Assembly: GCA_964016985.1 (NCBI GenBank)
Contig: OZ024826.1
Span: 47,154,478 to 47,218,477 of the forward strand
Source: Anodontia alba
Taxonomy: Eukaryota; Mollusca; Bivalvia; Lucinida; Lucinidae
Length of the DNA: 64,000 nt
Direction of reading: 5' to 3'
Shown here: positions 52,867 through 62,748 of the stretch, piece by piece
Numbering within the stretch: the first letter of the stretch is position 1
How the letters are laid out: every line of letters starts with the position of its first letter
Notes under the pieces: generated by a model
Told to the model about the DNA's origin: nothing
Database searches by the model: none
Seen by the model: the letters and a program-made list of their open reading frames with translations, nothing else
Made by a program: the position numbers and the translations under genes

Positions 52867-53094
52867 TTAACCCATTGTATACTGAATAGAATCTCCCACA
52901 CTATATATTGCAAGAGTCCAATTTCAATTTTAGGTATGTCTGGCTATGAGATTTACATATTCCCAGAGAAAAATGGCTTAACTATTTGTAAACAGTGGAG
53001 ACCCTGATCAGACGCAGCATTCTGCGGCATCTGATCTGGGTCTGCACTGTTTGCCAATTACCCATTTAGGGGTCTTTCGACGACAATGGGTTAA
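52867..53094. mobile_element. HP13 hairpin MITE (TTAA)
   Basis: TTAACCCATTGTATACTGAA to CGACGACAATGGGTTAA; GTAAACAGTGGAGACCCTGA with ACGCAGCATTCTGCGGCAT. Confidence 0.9.
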
Positions 53095-53159
53095 AAGGAG
53101 TCTGACTGCAAACACTGTATCATTAATGCATTAGAGGCAACTCTTTCAAGATGTTTTTG

Positions 53160-53310
53160 TCTCCTTTTTGAAAAGGGGTCTATCCTTAGGAAGCAAATTA
53201 TTTCCTTTTAGAATAGACCACTTTTCAAAAGGGGCTTCGTGTTCAGAAAAACAAATAGGAAGTCACAAATATTGCCTTTCATGTGAAAGATTGTGGCAAA
53301 TCTTGCAATT
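53160..53310. repeat. HP12 copy
   Basis: GAAAAGGGGTCTATCCTTAG, AAATTATTTCCTTTTAGAAT, ACTTTTCAAAAGGGGCTTCG, then GTTCAGAAAAACAAATAGGA and AAGTCACAAA as in the 59.2-kb copy. Confidence 0.65.
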
Positions 53311-53390
53311 TTATTCAGTCTCAAAAAAGTTTCTAAAACTTCAGTCACTGAGGAAACAAATATAATTTTCCTATTTAAAAGTTTAGGCCC

Positions 53391-53604
53391 TTAACACTTG
53401 TCCTGCTGAACACTGATAAGCCCTGCCTTTGCAAACAGTTTAGATCCAGATCAGTTGGCTTCTGAAGAAGCCAACTGATCTGGATCTGCACTGTTTGTCA
53501 TTCAGTATGTGCATTTATATCATCCAGCTGGATTAAATAATCTGATTGATTGAAAATTAGAAATGGGCGTGGTATCTTAATTTATTCAGCAAGACAAGGG
53601 TTAA
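53391..53604. mobile_element. HP2 hairpin MITE (TTAA)
   Basis: TTAACACTTGTCCTGCTGAA to CAGCAAGACAAGGGTTAA; stem AAACAGTTTAGATCCAGATC, inner AGTTGGCTTCTGAAG. Confidence 0.92.
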
Positions 53605-53710
53605 CTGTATAATTATGACAAAGATATTAACTGTGTATTGAGATGCCTTGGTTGTCCAGGCTTCTATGTTTCCTTGTGCCTTTAAAAAATAGGTTTTCCC
53701 CTGCCAGATA

Positions 53711-53842
53711 ACAGAATTCAGCTCATGACTGTATGGCAATACAATGCACAGAGCCATTCATTATCACCCTCCTATTATCTCAGTAGTACTTAAATAATGT
53801 TGAAAGGGATGTAAAACACTAAATCATCATCATCATCATCGA
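53711..53842 (+). mobile_element. SINE-C, 5'-truncated
   Basis: GAATTCAGCTCATGACTGTA to GTTGAAAGGGATGTAAAACA then CATCATCATCATCATC. Head missing. Confidence 0.82.
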
Positions 53843-54349
53843 ATATAACGTAAAAATTTTAATTATCGCCCAGGCATTTATTAGAATCATTATCTTTCGT
53901 AAAGAAGGAGATGGGCATTTATTGGGGGCTACAGTGTTCAATAACTGTAGGAAAAACTTCAAAATAAGCAAGTCCTCCTCCGTTGACTGCCACATTGATA
54001 TCGGAAACGGAAGTGTAGACTAGCTGTACAACGGATATGTTTAGTATAGACTAACATTACAAAAGACGCGTTAGCCTCTTTAGGAGAATCATAATACCTG
54101 GCAGAGGACTAGAAATCCATGTTCATATCTTTTATGTGGACCAAGAGAGAAAACGGGACTTGTTTGTTCAGTTATTAAACAGTAGATTCAGAAACTAACT
54201 GCATGAGATAGTAGCAATATTTTTTCTAAATTGACCATTTGGCATTTATAAGTGGCTGGTATTTCCGAGAAAAAAGTAAAACAAATCGCAGATTTTCAGG
54301 CACAGATTGGGGGATTGGCATTTATTAGAGCATGGGCATTTATTAGAAT

Positions 54350-54611
54350 TTTTACGGTAAGACAGTTTAAAAGTGGACTCCAAAAGTATTGTATCCAAAC
54401 AAAAATATACAGATTATATAGAAAAGTGACCATTTGTATCCAAACAAAATTGCATAGATTTTTATAGAAAAAAAATGACCATTTAAAACAATGACCATTT
54501 ATGGTCATTTTTCTATATAATCTATACATTTTTGTTTGGATACAGCACATTTGTTTAGCAAACATGGTTTTTGTTTTGGATCCCAGCAATAGTGTTATAA
54601 AGAGGTTGTTG
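54350..54611. mobile_element. HP10 with duplicated arm
   Basis: The left-arm motif ATCCAAACAAAA..TAGA appears twice before the return TTTCTATATAATCTATACAT; right end GTGTTATAAAGAGGTTGTTG. Confidence 0.78.
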
Positions 54612-54688
54612 TGAACTAGTTAAAGGGCAAAATAAGTTTAGAAGTAGCTAATATAATAAAACTAACTCAGGTTCTTCACACAGCTCAC

Positions 54689-54977
54689 AGGGGGTGGTCG
54701 GGTGGTGCGAAGGTGCTGTGTATCTTACATCACTGGGGCGTCCAACTGATATTGGCTTGCAGTTGGGCAAGGCCTGCTATCCTTGTAGTGGGTAAGGGTA
54801 GAGGGGGAATGTTTTTATTTCTTCTGTTTCTTCACTTTCATTCCTGTTCCTCTTTCTTCCCTGTCCCTCTCTTTCATCTCCTCTACTCTCTCTTCTATCT
54901 CTTTTCTCCCTTTCTCTGGGAGACGACACAAAATGACCCTCAAGGGTTGACGTGTCGTTAAACCCCAACACAATCAA
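54689..54977 (+). mobile_element. SINE-D
   Basis: 289 bp bounded by the perfect 13-bp duplication TCACACAGCTCAC (54676-54688, 54978-54990). Head GGGGGTGGTCGGGTGGTGCG is not a clear tRNA. Pyrimidine-rich body; tail GTTGACGTGTCGTTAAACCC then CAACACAATCAA. SINE status rests on duplication and tail. Confidence 0.82.
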
Positions 54978-55135
54978 TCACACAGCTCACTGAAACAGCA
55001 CATGGTGCTGGGAATGGTAAGGGTGCATGATGCATGCATGTTCTATAATTTATACAGAGAGTATAAGAACAGCAATAATTTGAAAGGCGAATTCCATGAC
55101 ATAGTCAATGTACCTATATATTGCCTTAACCTTTA

Positions 55136-55311
55136 AAGTTCTAAGCAAAATTGTAGCAGGTGAAGTCTATTTTTTTATTATTTTTCAGAGAAAGTAAGGC
55201 TTGAGATGATTCACTTGAAATGTCAAGCCTTATTTTCTCTGAAAAATAATAAAAAAAAGAATATTTCAAAATGTCATCTGCCTCAGTTGTGATTGTTGCT
55301 GTAAGGGTTAA
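55136..55311. mobile_element. HP3 bounded by TTAA
   Basis: TTAACCTTTAAAGTTCTAAG to GTTGCTGTAAGGGTTAA; loop short (TTGAGATGATTCACTTGAAA). Confidence 0.85.
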
Positions 55312-55345
55312 TTAGGCTAAATATTCACCCAACAGGCACATAAAA

Positions 55346-55415
55346 TAAAATGACGTCGTATCAACGTCGATGCGACGTGATCACGTCGCATCGACATTGA
55401 TACGACGTCATTTTA
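55346..55415. repeat. 35-bp-arm palindrome rich in ACGTC
   Basis: Arms TAAAATGACGTCGTATCAAC..GTGA and complement meet with no loop at 55380/55381. One C/T mismatch only, at a CpG. Confidence 0.92.
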
Positions 55416-55613
55416 GTGGGCACACACATTAACTCCTTACTTATATGCTTCATTTACTCCTTACTTATATACTTATTCTAAAACTGAAACAAGTCTATAT
55501 GAATAGATGATTTATCTAGAATGTTATGAAGGAATAGCAGACAGTGATTAGGAGCAGTTTGGTCTGGGTCTACGCTTTTTGCTCAGGACTGTCTGTTGGA
55601 GTGCTAAGGGTTT

Positions 55614-55787
55614 TTAACCTCTACCACTCTCAGGTCATATTTAGCAGACAAACAATTGATATTTTTCTTATTTTTCCCAGCAAATAGGCCTTGACATTTC
55701 ATGCAAATTGTCTCCAAGGTAAAAATAAGAGAAATGTTTCAAAATGTCATCTGCTGAAATTTTTGCATAGAGTGCCAAGCATAAATG
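55614..55787. mobile_element. HP1, right arm deleted
   Basis: TTAACCTCTACCACTCTCAG, TTGACATTTCATGCAAATTG; return arm missing before AAAAATAAGAGAAATG. Confidence 0.78.
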
Positions 55788-56155
55788 TATTCTAGCTGTT
55801 AAATCCTTAATGTTTTTCAACATCAACAGTATTTCATTCATTCTGTGATGATGGTTCTACTGTGTGTATATTTATATTTAACTCTTCCCATTGTTCATAT
55901 ATATTTATGCTTTGGGGGCAGGTGGGTATTGACAGCAGGCATACTTGATCGCATGTTGGGATCTCCAGAAATAAGACTAATACCTTGTTGGTTTTCTGAC
56001 AGGAGAGAGAATGTCTTTGACATAATCCACATTCTAGGTCAGTCTGTGCACTTACTCTCCAAAAGTCTAATTCCACCATTTTGTGATTTTCCATTTTTTG
56101 GGGTGTCATCCAACATCCTATCAGATCAGATAGTATCCTGTGCCAATCATGCAAA

Positions 56156-56461
56156 ATGCCATCCTTGGTGGCTCAATTGGATGCACCGTCCGACTGGAGA
56201 CCAGGAGGTTGCCGGTTCAACCCCCACCAAGGTCGGAGATCTGTGGAGATTGATCGTGAAATATTTTCTACAGTCATTCTCTCCCTTCCGCTGATTCAAG
56301 AAGGGCAGTTGTCAGTTTCTGGCGAAAGAATGTGCACAACACTGGTTAACCGTTTAGAGAACTAAGCCTGCCCAGTAAACGTGTGGTTAGGTAAATTGAC
56401 CGCGCTCGACATGACCCCATTGGGTTGACTGGGCCGTAAAACCTCAACACAAACAAACAAC
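56156..56461 (+). mobile_element. SINE-A
   Basis: TGCCATCCTTGGTGGCTCAA head, B box GGTTCAACCCC, tail CCTCAACACAAACAAACA. Duplication CATGCAAA (56148-56155, 56462-56469). Confidence 0.92.
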
Positions 56462-57123
56462 CATGCAAAGTCCACATAAATAATTTTAGTGATAAATGTG
56501 AACAAATGATGGATGAGTCAATGCAAGTAATGATGTCCTTTCTGCAATGTCCACATTTTAAGCGCTTATCTCTATGTGCCTGGCTTTCAAGTGATGGTCA
56601 CGGGATCACGGCTGATCTGCTAATACTAAAGCTTGTTTATCAGTAAGACCATGTATGGGAGTCTGAATAAAATCAATGGAAAAATGAGGGAAATAACCTA
56701 TGCTCAGGTAAGGCAAGCCCTTCCAAAGAACCGTATCAGAAGAAAATGCAGCAGGATAAGGGTTAATGTTGTTTTTGTTATCTCACAATAGTATGTACAT
56801 TAGAACCTCCACTAATGGCCACAATAGCCACCTGCCTATAACAGCCACTTTTCTGAATCCTAAAGTAATGGCTTACTATGTGCTGAACCCCAACAAGCTA
56901 TACATTTATATAACATATACTCAAACCTTAGTTAAGCAATCACCTAAATGAGAGCCAGAATGTGATTGCTTAAGACAGGTGCTTGCTTAATACAGGTAAA
57001 TTTACAATTATTGTATTTGGCTTTAACCTGAACCAAAATTATGTCCTCTTAATAGAGATGATTGCTTTATTCAGGTAGCCTGAAGACAGATTTGACTATG
57101 TATGACTTCTTTTTTCACTTCAG

Positions 57124-57259
57124 ACATTGAATCTAGGCCTGTTGAAAGAAGATGCCACAAACTTTGTCAGTATGGTGAATGGCTATTATAGAATATTTGT
57201 GGACCCAAACAAAACCCTTCTGCAGAAGAATGCTGGGAAACAGAGTGATGACCCAGATG
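57124..57259 (+). CDS. FRMPD4-like: Exon H: FRMPD-like, end of FERM F3
   Basis: 136 nt: 45 codons (residues 301-345) plus the first base of codon 346 (G|TT). Acceptor TTTTTTCACTTCAG, donor G|GTAAGT. Peptide TLNLGLLKEDATNFVSMVNG, YYRIFVDPNKTLL. The GYYR.FVD motif near the end is the C-terminal F3 helix region, matching '[29 protein letters not shown]' of FRMPD4. The last 12 residues (KNAGKQSDDPD) leave the FERM fold. The preceding intron is 15 kb, so in-between exons were looked for, but G to H is already contiguous with the family alignment. Confidence 0.95.
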
Positions 57260-57324
57260 GTAAGTGAACCCTATCAGACTAAAAATATAACCATGTTCTA
57301 TACCTGTCCCAGCACTTACAAGAC

Positions 57325-57420
57325 AATGGGCAAATTTAGCAGACAACAAACTGATGATATTTTTCTTAGTTTTCCTAGAAAACAGGAACTGAAACTTCAT
57401 GCAAATTGTCTCCTAAGGAG
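57325..57420. mobile_element. HP1 left half
   Basis: GGGCAAATTTAGCAGACAAC, TTTTTCTTAGTTTTCCTAGA, CATGCAAATTGTCTCC; no return arm. Confidence 0.65.
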
Positions 57421-57441
57421 CAGTTTGATCTGGTTAACCCT

Positions 57442-57548
57442 CCCAGTCAGCATTCTACGTAAATCTATATCGGGTTGTCATCGGCCCGTCAGGGTAGCTG
57501 ACGGGCCGATGACGGCCCGATGTAGATTTATGTAGAATGCTAGCTGGG
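57442..57548. repeat. GC-rich palindrome, about 51-bp arms
   Basis: Arms CCCAGTCAGCATTCTACGTA..CATCGGCCCGTCAG and return ..GCTAGCTGGG with loop GGTAG. Mismatches are mostly C/T, as CpG decay would give. Confidence 0.9.
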
Positions 57549-57652
57549 CTGTTTGCTCAGGCTTGCCAGTTTGAGTAGAGATATTGTAGATGCAGAATCA
57601 GACTTCACAGATTTTCAGGCTGATGACGGTTTACATTGGTTGTTTATATACC

Positions 57653-57896
57653 CTAACTCTTAAACTGCAATCACAACAATTGTCATCTGCTTTGTCATCT
57701 GCATGTGATTTTAAAAATCATTTTTGCAAACAGTGTGGACCCAGTTCAGACTGCTCCTCTAGGAGCAGTCTGATCTGGGTCCACACTGTTTGCCTGTATG
57801 CAAAAATAGGTTTGAAAAGTTTGCAAGAATATTCAGCAGACAACATAAACAGAAGACATTTTCAGATGCAGGTTTTCTTGGCCTTTTAAGGGTTAA
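57653..57896. mobile_element. HP4 hairpin MITE
   Basis: CTAACTCTTAAACTGCAATC to TTGGCCTTTTAAGGGTTAA; TTTTGCAAACAGTGTGGACC with ACTGCTCC inner arm. Reverse orientation of the 43-kb copy. Confidence 0.88.
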
Positions 57897-58059
57897 GGTA
57901 GATTTCTACATGTTAGAAGGCCACTAAGTTTGCTTTTTAAGGAGAAGAGTAACATGATAGATAAATGTATTGTGTAAATATTTAGAGACAATAAAAACAG
58001 TACTGTATTTATCCTGACTATCTGGATGCATAATGATAGGTCTAGATAAGATTGGGTAG

Positions 58060-58215
58060 TAGGTAAATATCTTTCTTATTTCTCCACAAAAACCTATGTT
58101 GTGGTACTCATTAGAAGCACCTCATCGAGGTGCTTTTAATGAGCACCTACAACATAGGTCTTCGTGGAGATATAAGAATAATATCAATACTTTTGGATTG
58201 AAAAAAAGCATCTTA
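58060..58215. mobile_element. HP7 hairpin MITE
   Basis: TTTCTTATTTCTCCACAAAA, TGTGGTACTCATTAGAAGCA / GGTGCTTTTAATGAGCACC, GTCTTCGTGGAGATATAAGA. Confidence 0.85.
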
Positions 58216-58472
58216 TTAAGAGTTATGGTATATATGCATTTATACAAACAGTGTTGATCAAGATCAAACTATTCACAAAATGCTCCAGATTAAACAGTTC
58301 ATGAAAGAAGTAGCTTGATCAGAATCTGCACTGTTTTCCATTCAACTAGCACACTTTACATATATAAAGCAAAATGGACATTGAAATTTAGGATAAATAT
58401 GGGAAGTATAAGGTGTCTGAATATTGAGGGAAAGTATAAGGTGTCTGAATATTGAGGGAAATTATGGTAATC

Positions 58473-58687
58473 TTAACCCTTGTCATGCTAAATAAATTAA
58501 GATGCCATGCCCATTTCTAATTTTCAGCCGATCAGATTATTTTGATCGAGGTGTTTGATACAAATTCACATACTTAATGACAAACAGTGCAGATCCAGAT
58601 CAGTTGGCTTCTACAGAAGCCAACTGATCTGGATCTACACTGTTTGCAAAGGTAGGGCATATCCGAGTTCAGCAGGACAAGGGTTAA
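58473..58687. mobile_element. HP2 hairpin MITE (TTAA)
   Basis: TTAACCCTTGTCATGCTAAA to CAGCAGGACAAGGGTTAA; AAACAGTGCAGATCCAGATC, AGTTGGCTTCTACAG. Confidence 0.93.
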
Positions 58688-58994
58688 GGACAACTGTTGT
58701 AAGGTGAATAAAGGGTCAAGTTCATCCACAAATAACTGATCTGTTCTAAGAAGGACTAAGAAGGACTGATTACATGTATAATGGATGCATAGCACTGTTT
58801 TTTTTTTTTTCGATGTAGTCTTTTCTTCAATATTGTATTAGGTGTTTATACCCAAGATACAAATTAGATGATTACCGATTATTTTTTGATTTCCTGGATT
58901 TTATAGGGTAAGCCATTTCTTTCTCATCTCATGTTTTAAATGGATTGATACACTTTCAAGGAGAGGTAACTCTCTCATAATTGTTATTCCTTCC

Positions 58995-59300
58995 TTCTGA
59001 AAAGGGGTCTACCTTAGACCCTTTTAAAGCTTAGAACTCTGGGTAAAATTTTCAGCAGACAACATTTTTAAATATTTTTATTATTTTTTATAGAAAACAA
59101 GATTCAACATTTCATGCAAATTGTCTCCTGTTGTCTAGGAAAAATTAGAAAAATATCACCAACACGGTGTCTGCTGAATTAGCCCGGAGAGTGGTAAAGG
59201 TTGAGACTTGAAAAGGAAAGAATTTGCTCCTATTGGAAGTAGACTTCAGAAGGGGCTTGGTGTTCAGGAAAACAAACGAGAAGTCACAAAAATTGTCTCT
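58995..59300. repeat. HP12 split by HP1
   Basis: CTTCTGAAAAGGGGTCTACC then, after the HP1, AAAGGAAAGAATTTGCTCCT and GTAGACTTCAGAAGGGGCTT. The trailing segment GTTCAGGAAAACAAACGAGA matches the 53.2-kb copy. Confidence 0.68.
59023..59203. mobile_element. HP1 inside HP12
   Basis: TTTTAAAGCTTAGAACTCTG, CAGCAGACAACATTTTT to GGAGAGTGGTAAAGGTTGA; return arm short. Confidence 0.75.
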
Positions 59301-59450
59301 CTCATAAAAAATGGCGAAGTTAGGAAAAGTATTCCTCTCTTATCTAGAGCAAGGGTTGTGTTACAGGTGATTGTAGGGTCTTCTGTATGGGTTAATCTCT
59401 ACTTTTGCTTGATGTGGAGTCATATCTCAACTTTGTCTGTACTTTTTCAG

Positions 59451-59653
59451 TTCCACCATATGAAGGGAAACACAAAGTGTTCACTGCACCGTGGAGTTAT
59501 CCTGAAGATCTGGTTTCCATGGTGATAGATGAGGCTGGTAACCAAGGAAACAGTATTCCTGACAATGAGAGAATTGTTGACCTTACAAGAGGTCCACCAG
59601 CTTATGAAGGCAATAAGTACATATCAAGGCTAAAACAGGATTTAGGAATTAAG
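59451..59653 (+). CDS. FRMPD4-like: Exon I: FRMPD-like, post-FERM linker
   Basis: 203 nt: two bases completing codon 346 (V) then 67 codons (residues 347-413), ending in phase 0. Acceptor TACTTTTTCAG, donor AAG|GTATGC. Peptide PPYEGKHKVFTAPWSYPEDL then VSMVIDEAGNQGNSIPDNER, ending YISRLKQDLGIK. It lies after the FERM, where FRMPD proteins have poorly conserved linker; I do not recognise a domain. Codons are used as in the neighbouring exons. Placement is supported by both splice sites and the phase-1 match to exon H. Confidence 0.88.
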
Positions 59654-59810
59654 GTATGCCCAGAAAAGGCTCTTCTTGTTATAAAATTCAAATCTGCTCT
59701 TGCAGAAAAAATAAAGCAGCTGCAAGAAGAAATGCAAAGCTGTCAATCCTTGGACATACTTAGAAACAGTGCAAGTTATAAATCGCACTTCATTACTCAC
59801 TTGACATCTA

Positions 59811-60124
59811 GGGCCCACTTGTTCAAAACTAACGATGTCGTTAGTTAAGGTATCGTTAAAACTTTGATCATTAAATATTGGCATATATGCCAATATTTTT
59901 GCGGAAAAAATGTGAGTAGCTTTTGCATTTGTAAAGCTACTCACATTTTATCAACAAAAATAACTGTGAGTTAGATATTGTCTTTACTAGAACAGTTAAC
60001 ATTTTGACCACCAGTTACCGTCGCGATATGACTGAAAGATTGTTGAAAGCGACATTAAGCCCAAATCAAACAAACAAACCACCAGTGAGCTTGTTAAGCT
60101 AATGATACTTTGAACAACTGGGCC
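59811..60124. mobile_element. HP9 carrying a SINE-B tail
   Basis: GGGCCCACTTGTTCAAAACT to ACTTTGAACAACTGGGCC; stem GTGAGTAGCTTTTGCATTTG. Interrupted at 60015-60077. Confidence 0.9.
60015..60077 (+). mobile_element. SINE-B, 63-bp 3' end, in HP9
   Basis: TTACCGTCGCGATATGACTG to TTGAAAGCGACATTAAGCCC and CAAACAAA. Duplication ACCACCAG (60007-60014, 60078-60085). Confidence 0.9.
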
Positions 60125-60254
60125 AAGGTATTTTTATTGTTACACTTGTTCATACCCAGCCTCGGTATATACAAACATTCTTCTAAAGATTACTGCCTGC
60201 AACATGTTTTTTTTTTGTTGTTGATAAAAAGGAAACATTTATCTGGATACCCGC

Positions 60255-60475
60255 TCAGAGGACTTGTGAAGGAGGGGTATTTGTTGATAATTCTGGGATA
60301 ATTTTCTCAAGTTCTCCATAAAAAATACTTATTGGAGTTCTCATTAGAAACACCTGACCAAGGCACTTCTAATTAGTACCCACAACATATGTTTTAATGG
60401 AGAAATAAGAAAAAGTATATAAGAATTATCACGAAATACTCCTCCTTAACAAGTCCTCTGCCCTCTTATATAATT
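60255..60475. mobile_element. HP7b hairpin MITE
   Basis: CAGAGGACTTGTGAAGGAGG to TCCTTAACAAGTCCTCTG; inner GTTCTCATTAGAAACACCTG and TGGAGAAATAAGAAAAAG. Confidence 0.85.
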
Positions 60476-60543
60476 AATTATGTGTCCATGCTGATCCATA
60501 CATCCTTAAAACCTTCTAATGGTCTGGCTTTGTTCTTTTGTAG

Positions 60544-61360
60544 ACTGAAGCTGATGACAAGGGTGGTAAAAGAGAAGCATTGGAGAAGGGTCTTACCCCT
60601 CCACCCACAAAGAAGCCCACACTAAGTATGACATCAAACGGAAAAGCCACTGATAATGGAACAAGTAACTCTAGCTCTAAAGAGACAAAAAGTGACTCCT
60701 CAGTTTTTAAAGACACAAATGGTCATCCTGAAGTATCCTCTGTTAAAACTGACTCTTCAGTTACTGAAGACACAAAAAGTATTACCAGTAACTCTCCCAC
60801 TAGTAAAGGTGTAAAAAGTCCACCTATGAAAACTGTGATAATGGTAGACACACATACTGTGACCAAAACTGATGAAGTAGTTTCAACTTCTTTCACTAAT
60901 CAAAAACAGGAAACTGATTCTATAGCAAGTAGTTCATCGACAGGTGCTTCTCAGATGTCCGATTCTGAAGAAGGTATGGAAGATAGTCCTGTGATTGATA
61001 AAACTGTTCGAAAACGTAGGGTACGATCTCCAACTCCACCACCTTCTCACGATAGGCGAATTCAGCTTGAGAAACAGCTCAGAGTTGAAGAGATTGTGGA
61101 ATATGAAAACTTGAAGGGTGTTAGCATGTACAAGAAATTTGACAACAATGAAAATTCGGATACAGACAGTGGAGTGGGTGGAGAAGCTGACAAGCAGGTT
61201 GTCCTTGTACAGAATTCAATACCAGAACGCACCACTAGTGTGGAGGAGAGCGATGATGGTGAGAGCTGGGAGACTGCCGATGACACTGGGGTGGGGCTAA
61301 GTGCTGACTCAGGATCAGGTACTGGTCTGTCACGATTCACTGAACTGCACCTTGACCTCA
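60544..61360 (+). CDS. FRMPD4-like: Exon J: FRMPD-like, disordered acidic/Ser-rich tail
   Basis: 817 nt: 272 codons (residues 414-685) plus one base, from acceptor TTCTTTTGTAG to the consensus donor CTCA|GTAAGT. The peptide starts TEADDKGGKREALEKG and is rich in Ser, Thr, Lys, Asp and Glu. Visible pieces: a Pro run TPPPTKKP; ASQMSDSEEGMEDS; a basic-proline patch RKRRVRSPTPPPSHDRR; a probable short helix IQLEKQLRVEEIVEYENLKG; and acidic SVEESDDGESWETADDTGVG. No folded domain is recognised; FRMPD family members have long disordered tails of this kind. If the donor is not used, translation runs only Lys-Tyr further to a TAA at 61369-61371. I prefer the splice, which leaves the gene 3' partial. 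Confidence 0.9.
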
Positions 61361-61403
61361 GTAAGTACTAACACCACTAACCTAACCTTAGAGCAAGGAG
61401 AGC

Positions 61404-61409
61404 AATAAA
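61404..61409 (+). promoter_or_regulatory. Possible polyadenylation signal AATAAA
   Basis: Lies 33 bases after the TAA that would end exon J if its donor were skipped. Could serve a shortened transcript; AATAAA also occurs by chance in AT-rich DNA. Confidence 0.3.
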
Positions 61410-62028
61410 ATTGGAATGTATTTAAGCTACAACAAGTGAAAAGGTACATCATAGCTCCAGATAAGCTGATAACTGGTGTGATAATTTTCGATAACTTCTG
61501 GTGTTTTATTTTCACCAAAACATATCTTGTGGGTATCCACAGGATATGTAATCTGCATACTAGTATTTATCGGTTTTACCTGAATTATGTATGGCAACTT
61601 ACCTGTATTTATTTGCTTGTTGTAGCTAATCAAGAACACATGTAATCTAGAGCGGTATTAATTTAAAAAAAGATTGGAAATGTTATTTGAAAGTGAAAAG
61701 GATTTTTTTCTTTTTTTTTCAGTATTCATAGTTTACATTTGGAACTGCAAAAGAACAATGGATTTTTGAAAACTAAGTCATATTAACGAGATGAAAACTT
61801 CCACAGCGAATAATCTCTATAATTATATGTATTAAAATAAATAATCTTTTGAACAAACATGATGGATATATGACTTGCAAATCTGTAAGTAAAATGAATA
61901 TGTAACTCTGTAAAAGTTTCTCATGAGGCTCCGTTTTGCAAAAAAAACAAACAACAACATAACTTGTTATTCCCATTTGCAAATGGAAGATACTGTAATC
62001 TAATTAATAAGAGTTGTCACATTTCATT

Positions 62029-62068
62029 CCCCCCCCCCCACCCCCCCCCCCCCCCCCCCCCCGCCCTC
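62029..62068. repeat. Poly-C tract
   Basis: About 40 C with a single A and a G at the right edge. Length probably uncertain. Confidence 0.92.
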
Positions 62069-62142
62069 CACTCCTTCAGCCCACTTTAACTCAAAATGAA
62101 ATTTCCATGGGAAATTTAGGATTTTGATAAATATGGAATACA

Positions 62143-62338
62143 GTATTTACCCTAAATATTCACACCCTTGCTCTTTACCTTATACTTCTCTGCAACAAGT
62201 GTATTGCCTGTGAGTGTGTGTAAAATTGCTAAATTAGTGACAAACGGTGTAGACCCTGATCAGATGCCACATTTTCGGCATCTGATCTGGATCTACACTG
62301 TTTGCTAAGGTCTGTCCAAATAGAGTAAGTACAGTAAT
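62143..62338. mobile_element. HP5 hairpin MITE
   Basis: ACAGTATTTACCCTAAATAT left; AAACGGTGTAGACCCTGATC, ATGCCACATTTTCGGCATC; right arm shortened (CAAATAGAGTAAGTACAGTA). Confidence 0.82.
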
Positions 62339-62466
62339 TTTATCAAATTGCATTCCCCTCAGAAATTATCCTGGATCTGCCATTCTAAGACAGTTCTTCT
62401 GATGCAGTTCTGTTTTGTTTGAATGTTGGTTATTGGTATGTTGGTTATTGAGAACTGTGCCAATGC

Positions 62467-62560
62467 ATCTTATTGTTTGTTCTTCTTTCGATGCCTCAGG
62501 AAGATAGTGCTTCATTATTGTGGCCTATCCTGGGTAGCTTCATTTATGTTTTTGGACCTT
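62467..62560 (+). mobile_element. LINE 3' end fragment
   Basis: TTCGATGCCTCAGGAAG, CATTATTGTGGCCTATCCTG and GGTAGCTTCATTTATGTTTT parallel the LINE ends at 17.9 and 26.6 kb. Confidence 0.55.
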
Positions 62561-62748
62561 TTGAACTCACATAATGTGCACAAAAGACTCAGGCAAGCCA
62601 ACACAAATTTGCACCTGGCCTTTGCAGTCTGAATATGGGAGGATTTTGTTTTTGCACATGTACATGAATTGTCTTTATTTTTCATTGTCAGTTTATTTTA
62701 AGTAATATTTAAGTGATATTACATGTATGTGAGAGTGAAATCCTTGCT

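Larger units (their letters stand above)
42120..57123 (+). other. Intron G-H (15004 bp)
   Basis: The largest intron and the densest in nested elements: HP1, HP4, HP10, HP5 in HP7, repeat X, a hairpin-less HP2, a dead mariner with two insertions, SINE-A, HP13, a four-layer nest at 50 kb, HP9 and HP2 remnants, SINE-D, HP3 and a CpG palindrome. 52110-52480, 52590-52860 and 56470-57120 show no recognised element. Confidence 0.8.
57260..59450 (+). other. Intron H-I (2191 bp)
   Basis: Holds an HP1 half, a GC-rich palindrome, HP4, HP7, a worn HP5 and HP2, then HP12 split by HP1. 58690-58990 has no recognised element except a T run at 58799-58810. Confidence 0.85.
59654..60543 (+). other. Intron I-J (890 bp)
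   Basis: Mostly two MITEs: HP9 with a SINE-B tail inside it (59811-60124) and an HP7b (60255-60475). The last 68 bases are the acceptor region, ending TTCTTTTGTAG. Confidence 0.88.

Noticed and set aside
55845..56294. 149-residue plus-strand frame
   Set aside because: Ends in SINE-A sequence, with no homology I recognise and no splice signals in keeping with the gene. The antisense frame is equally unsupported.
59208..59525. 105-residue frame before and into exon I
   Set aside because: Begins in HP12 and reads exon I out of phase.
60580..61371. A stand-alone gene starting at TTG 60580
   Set aside because: The frame continues upstream to the acceptor at 60543 and joins exon I in phase. TTG starts are not expected in a eukaryote.
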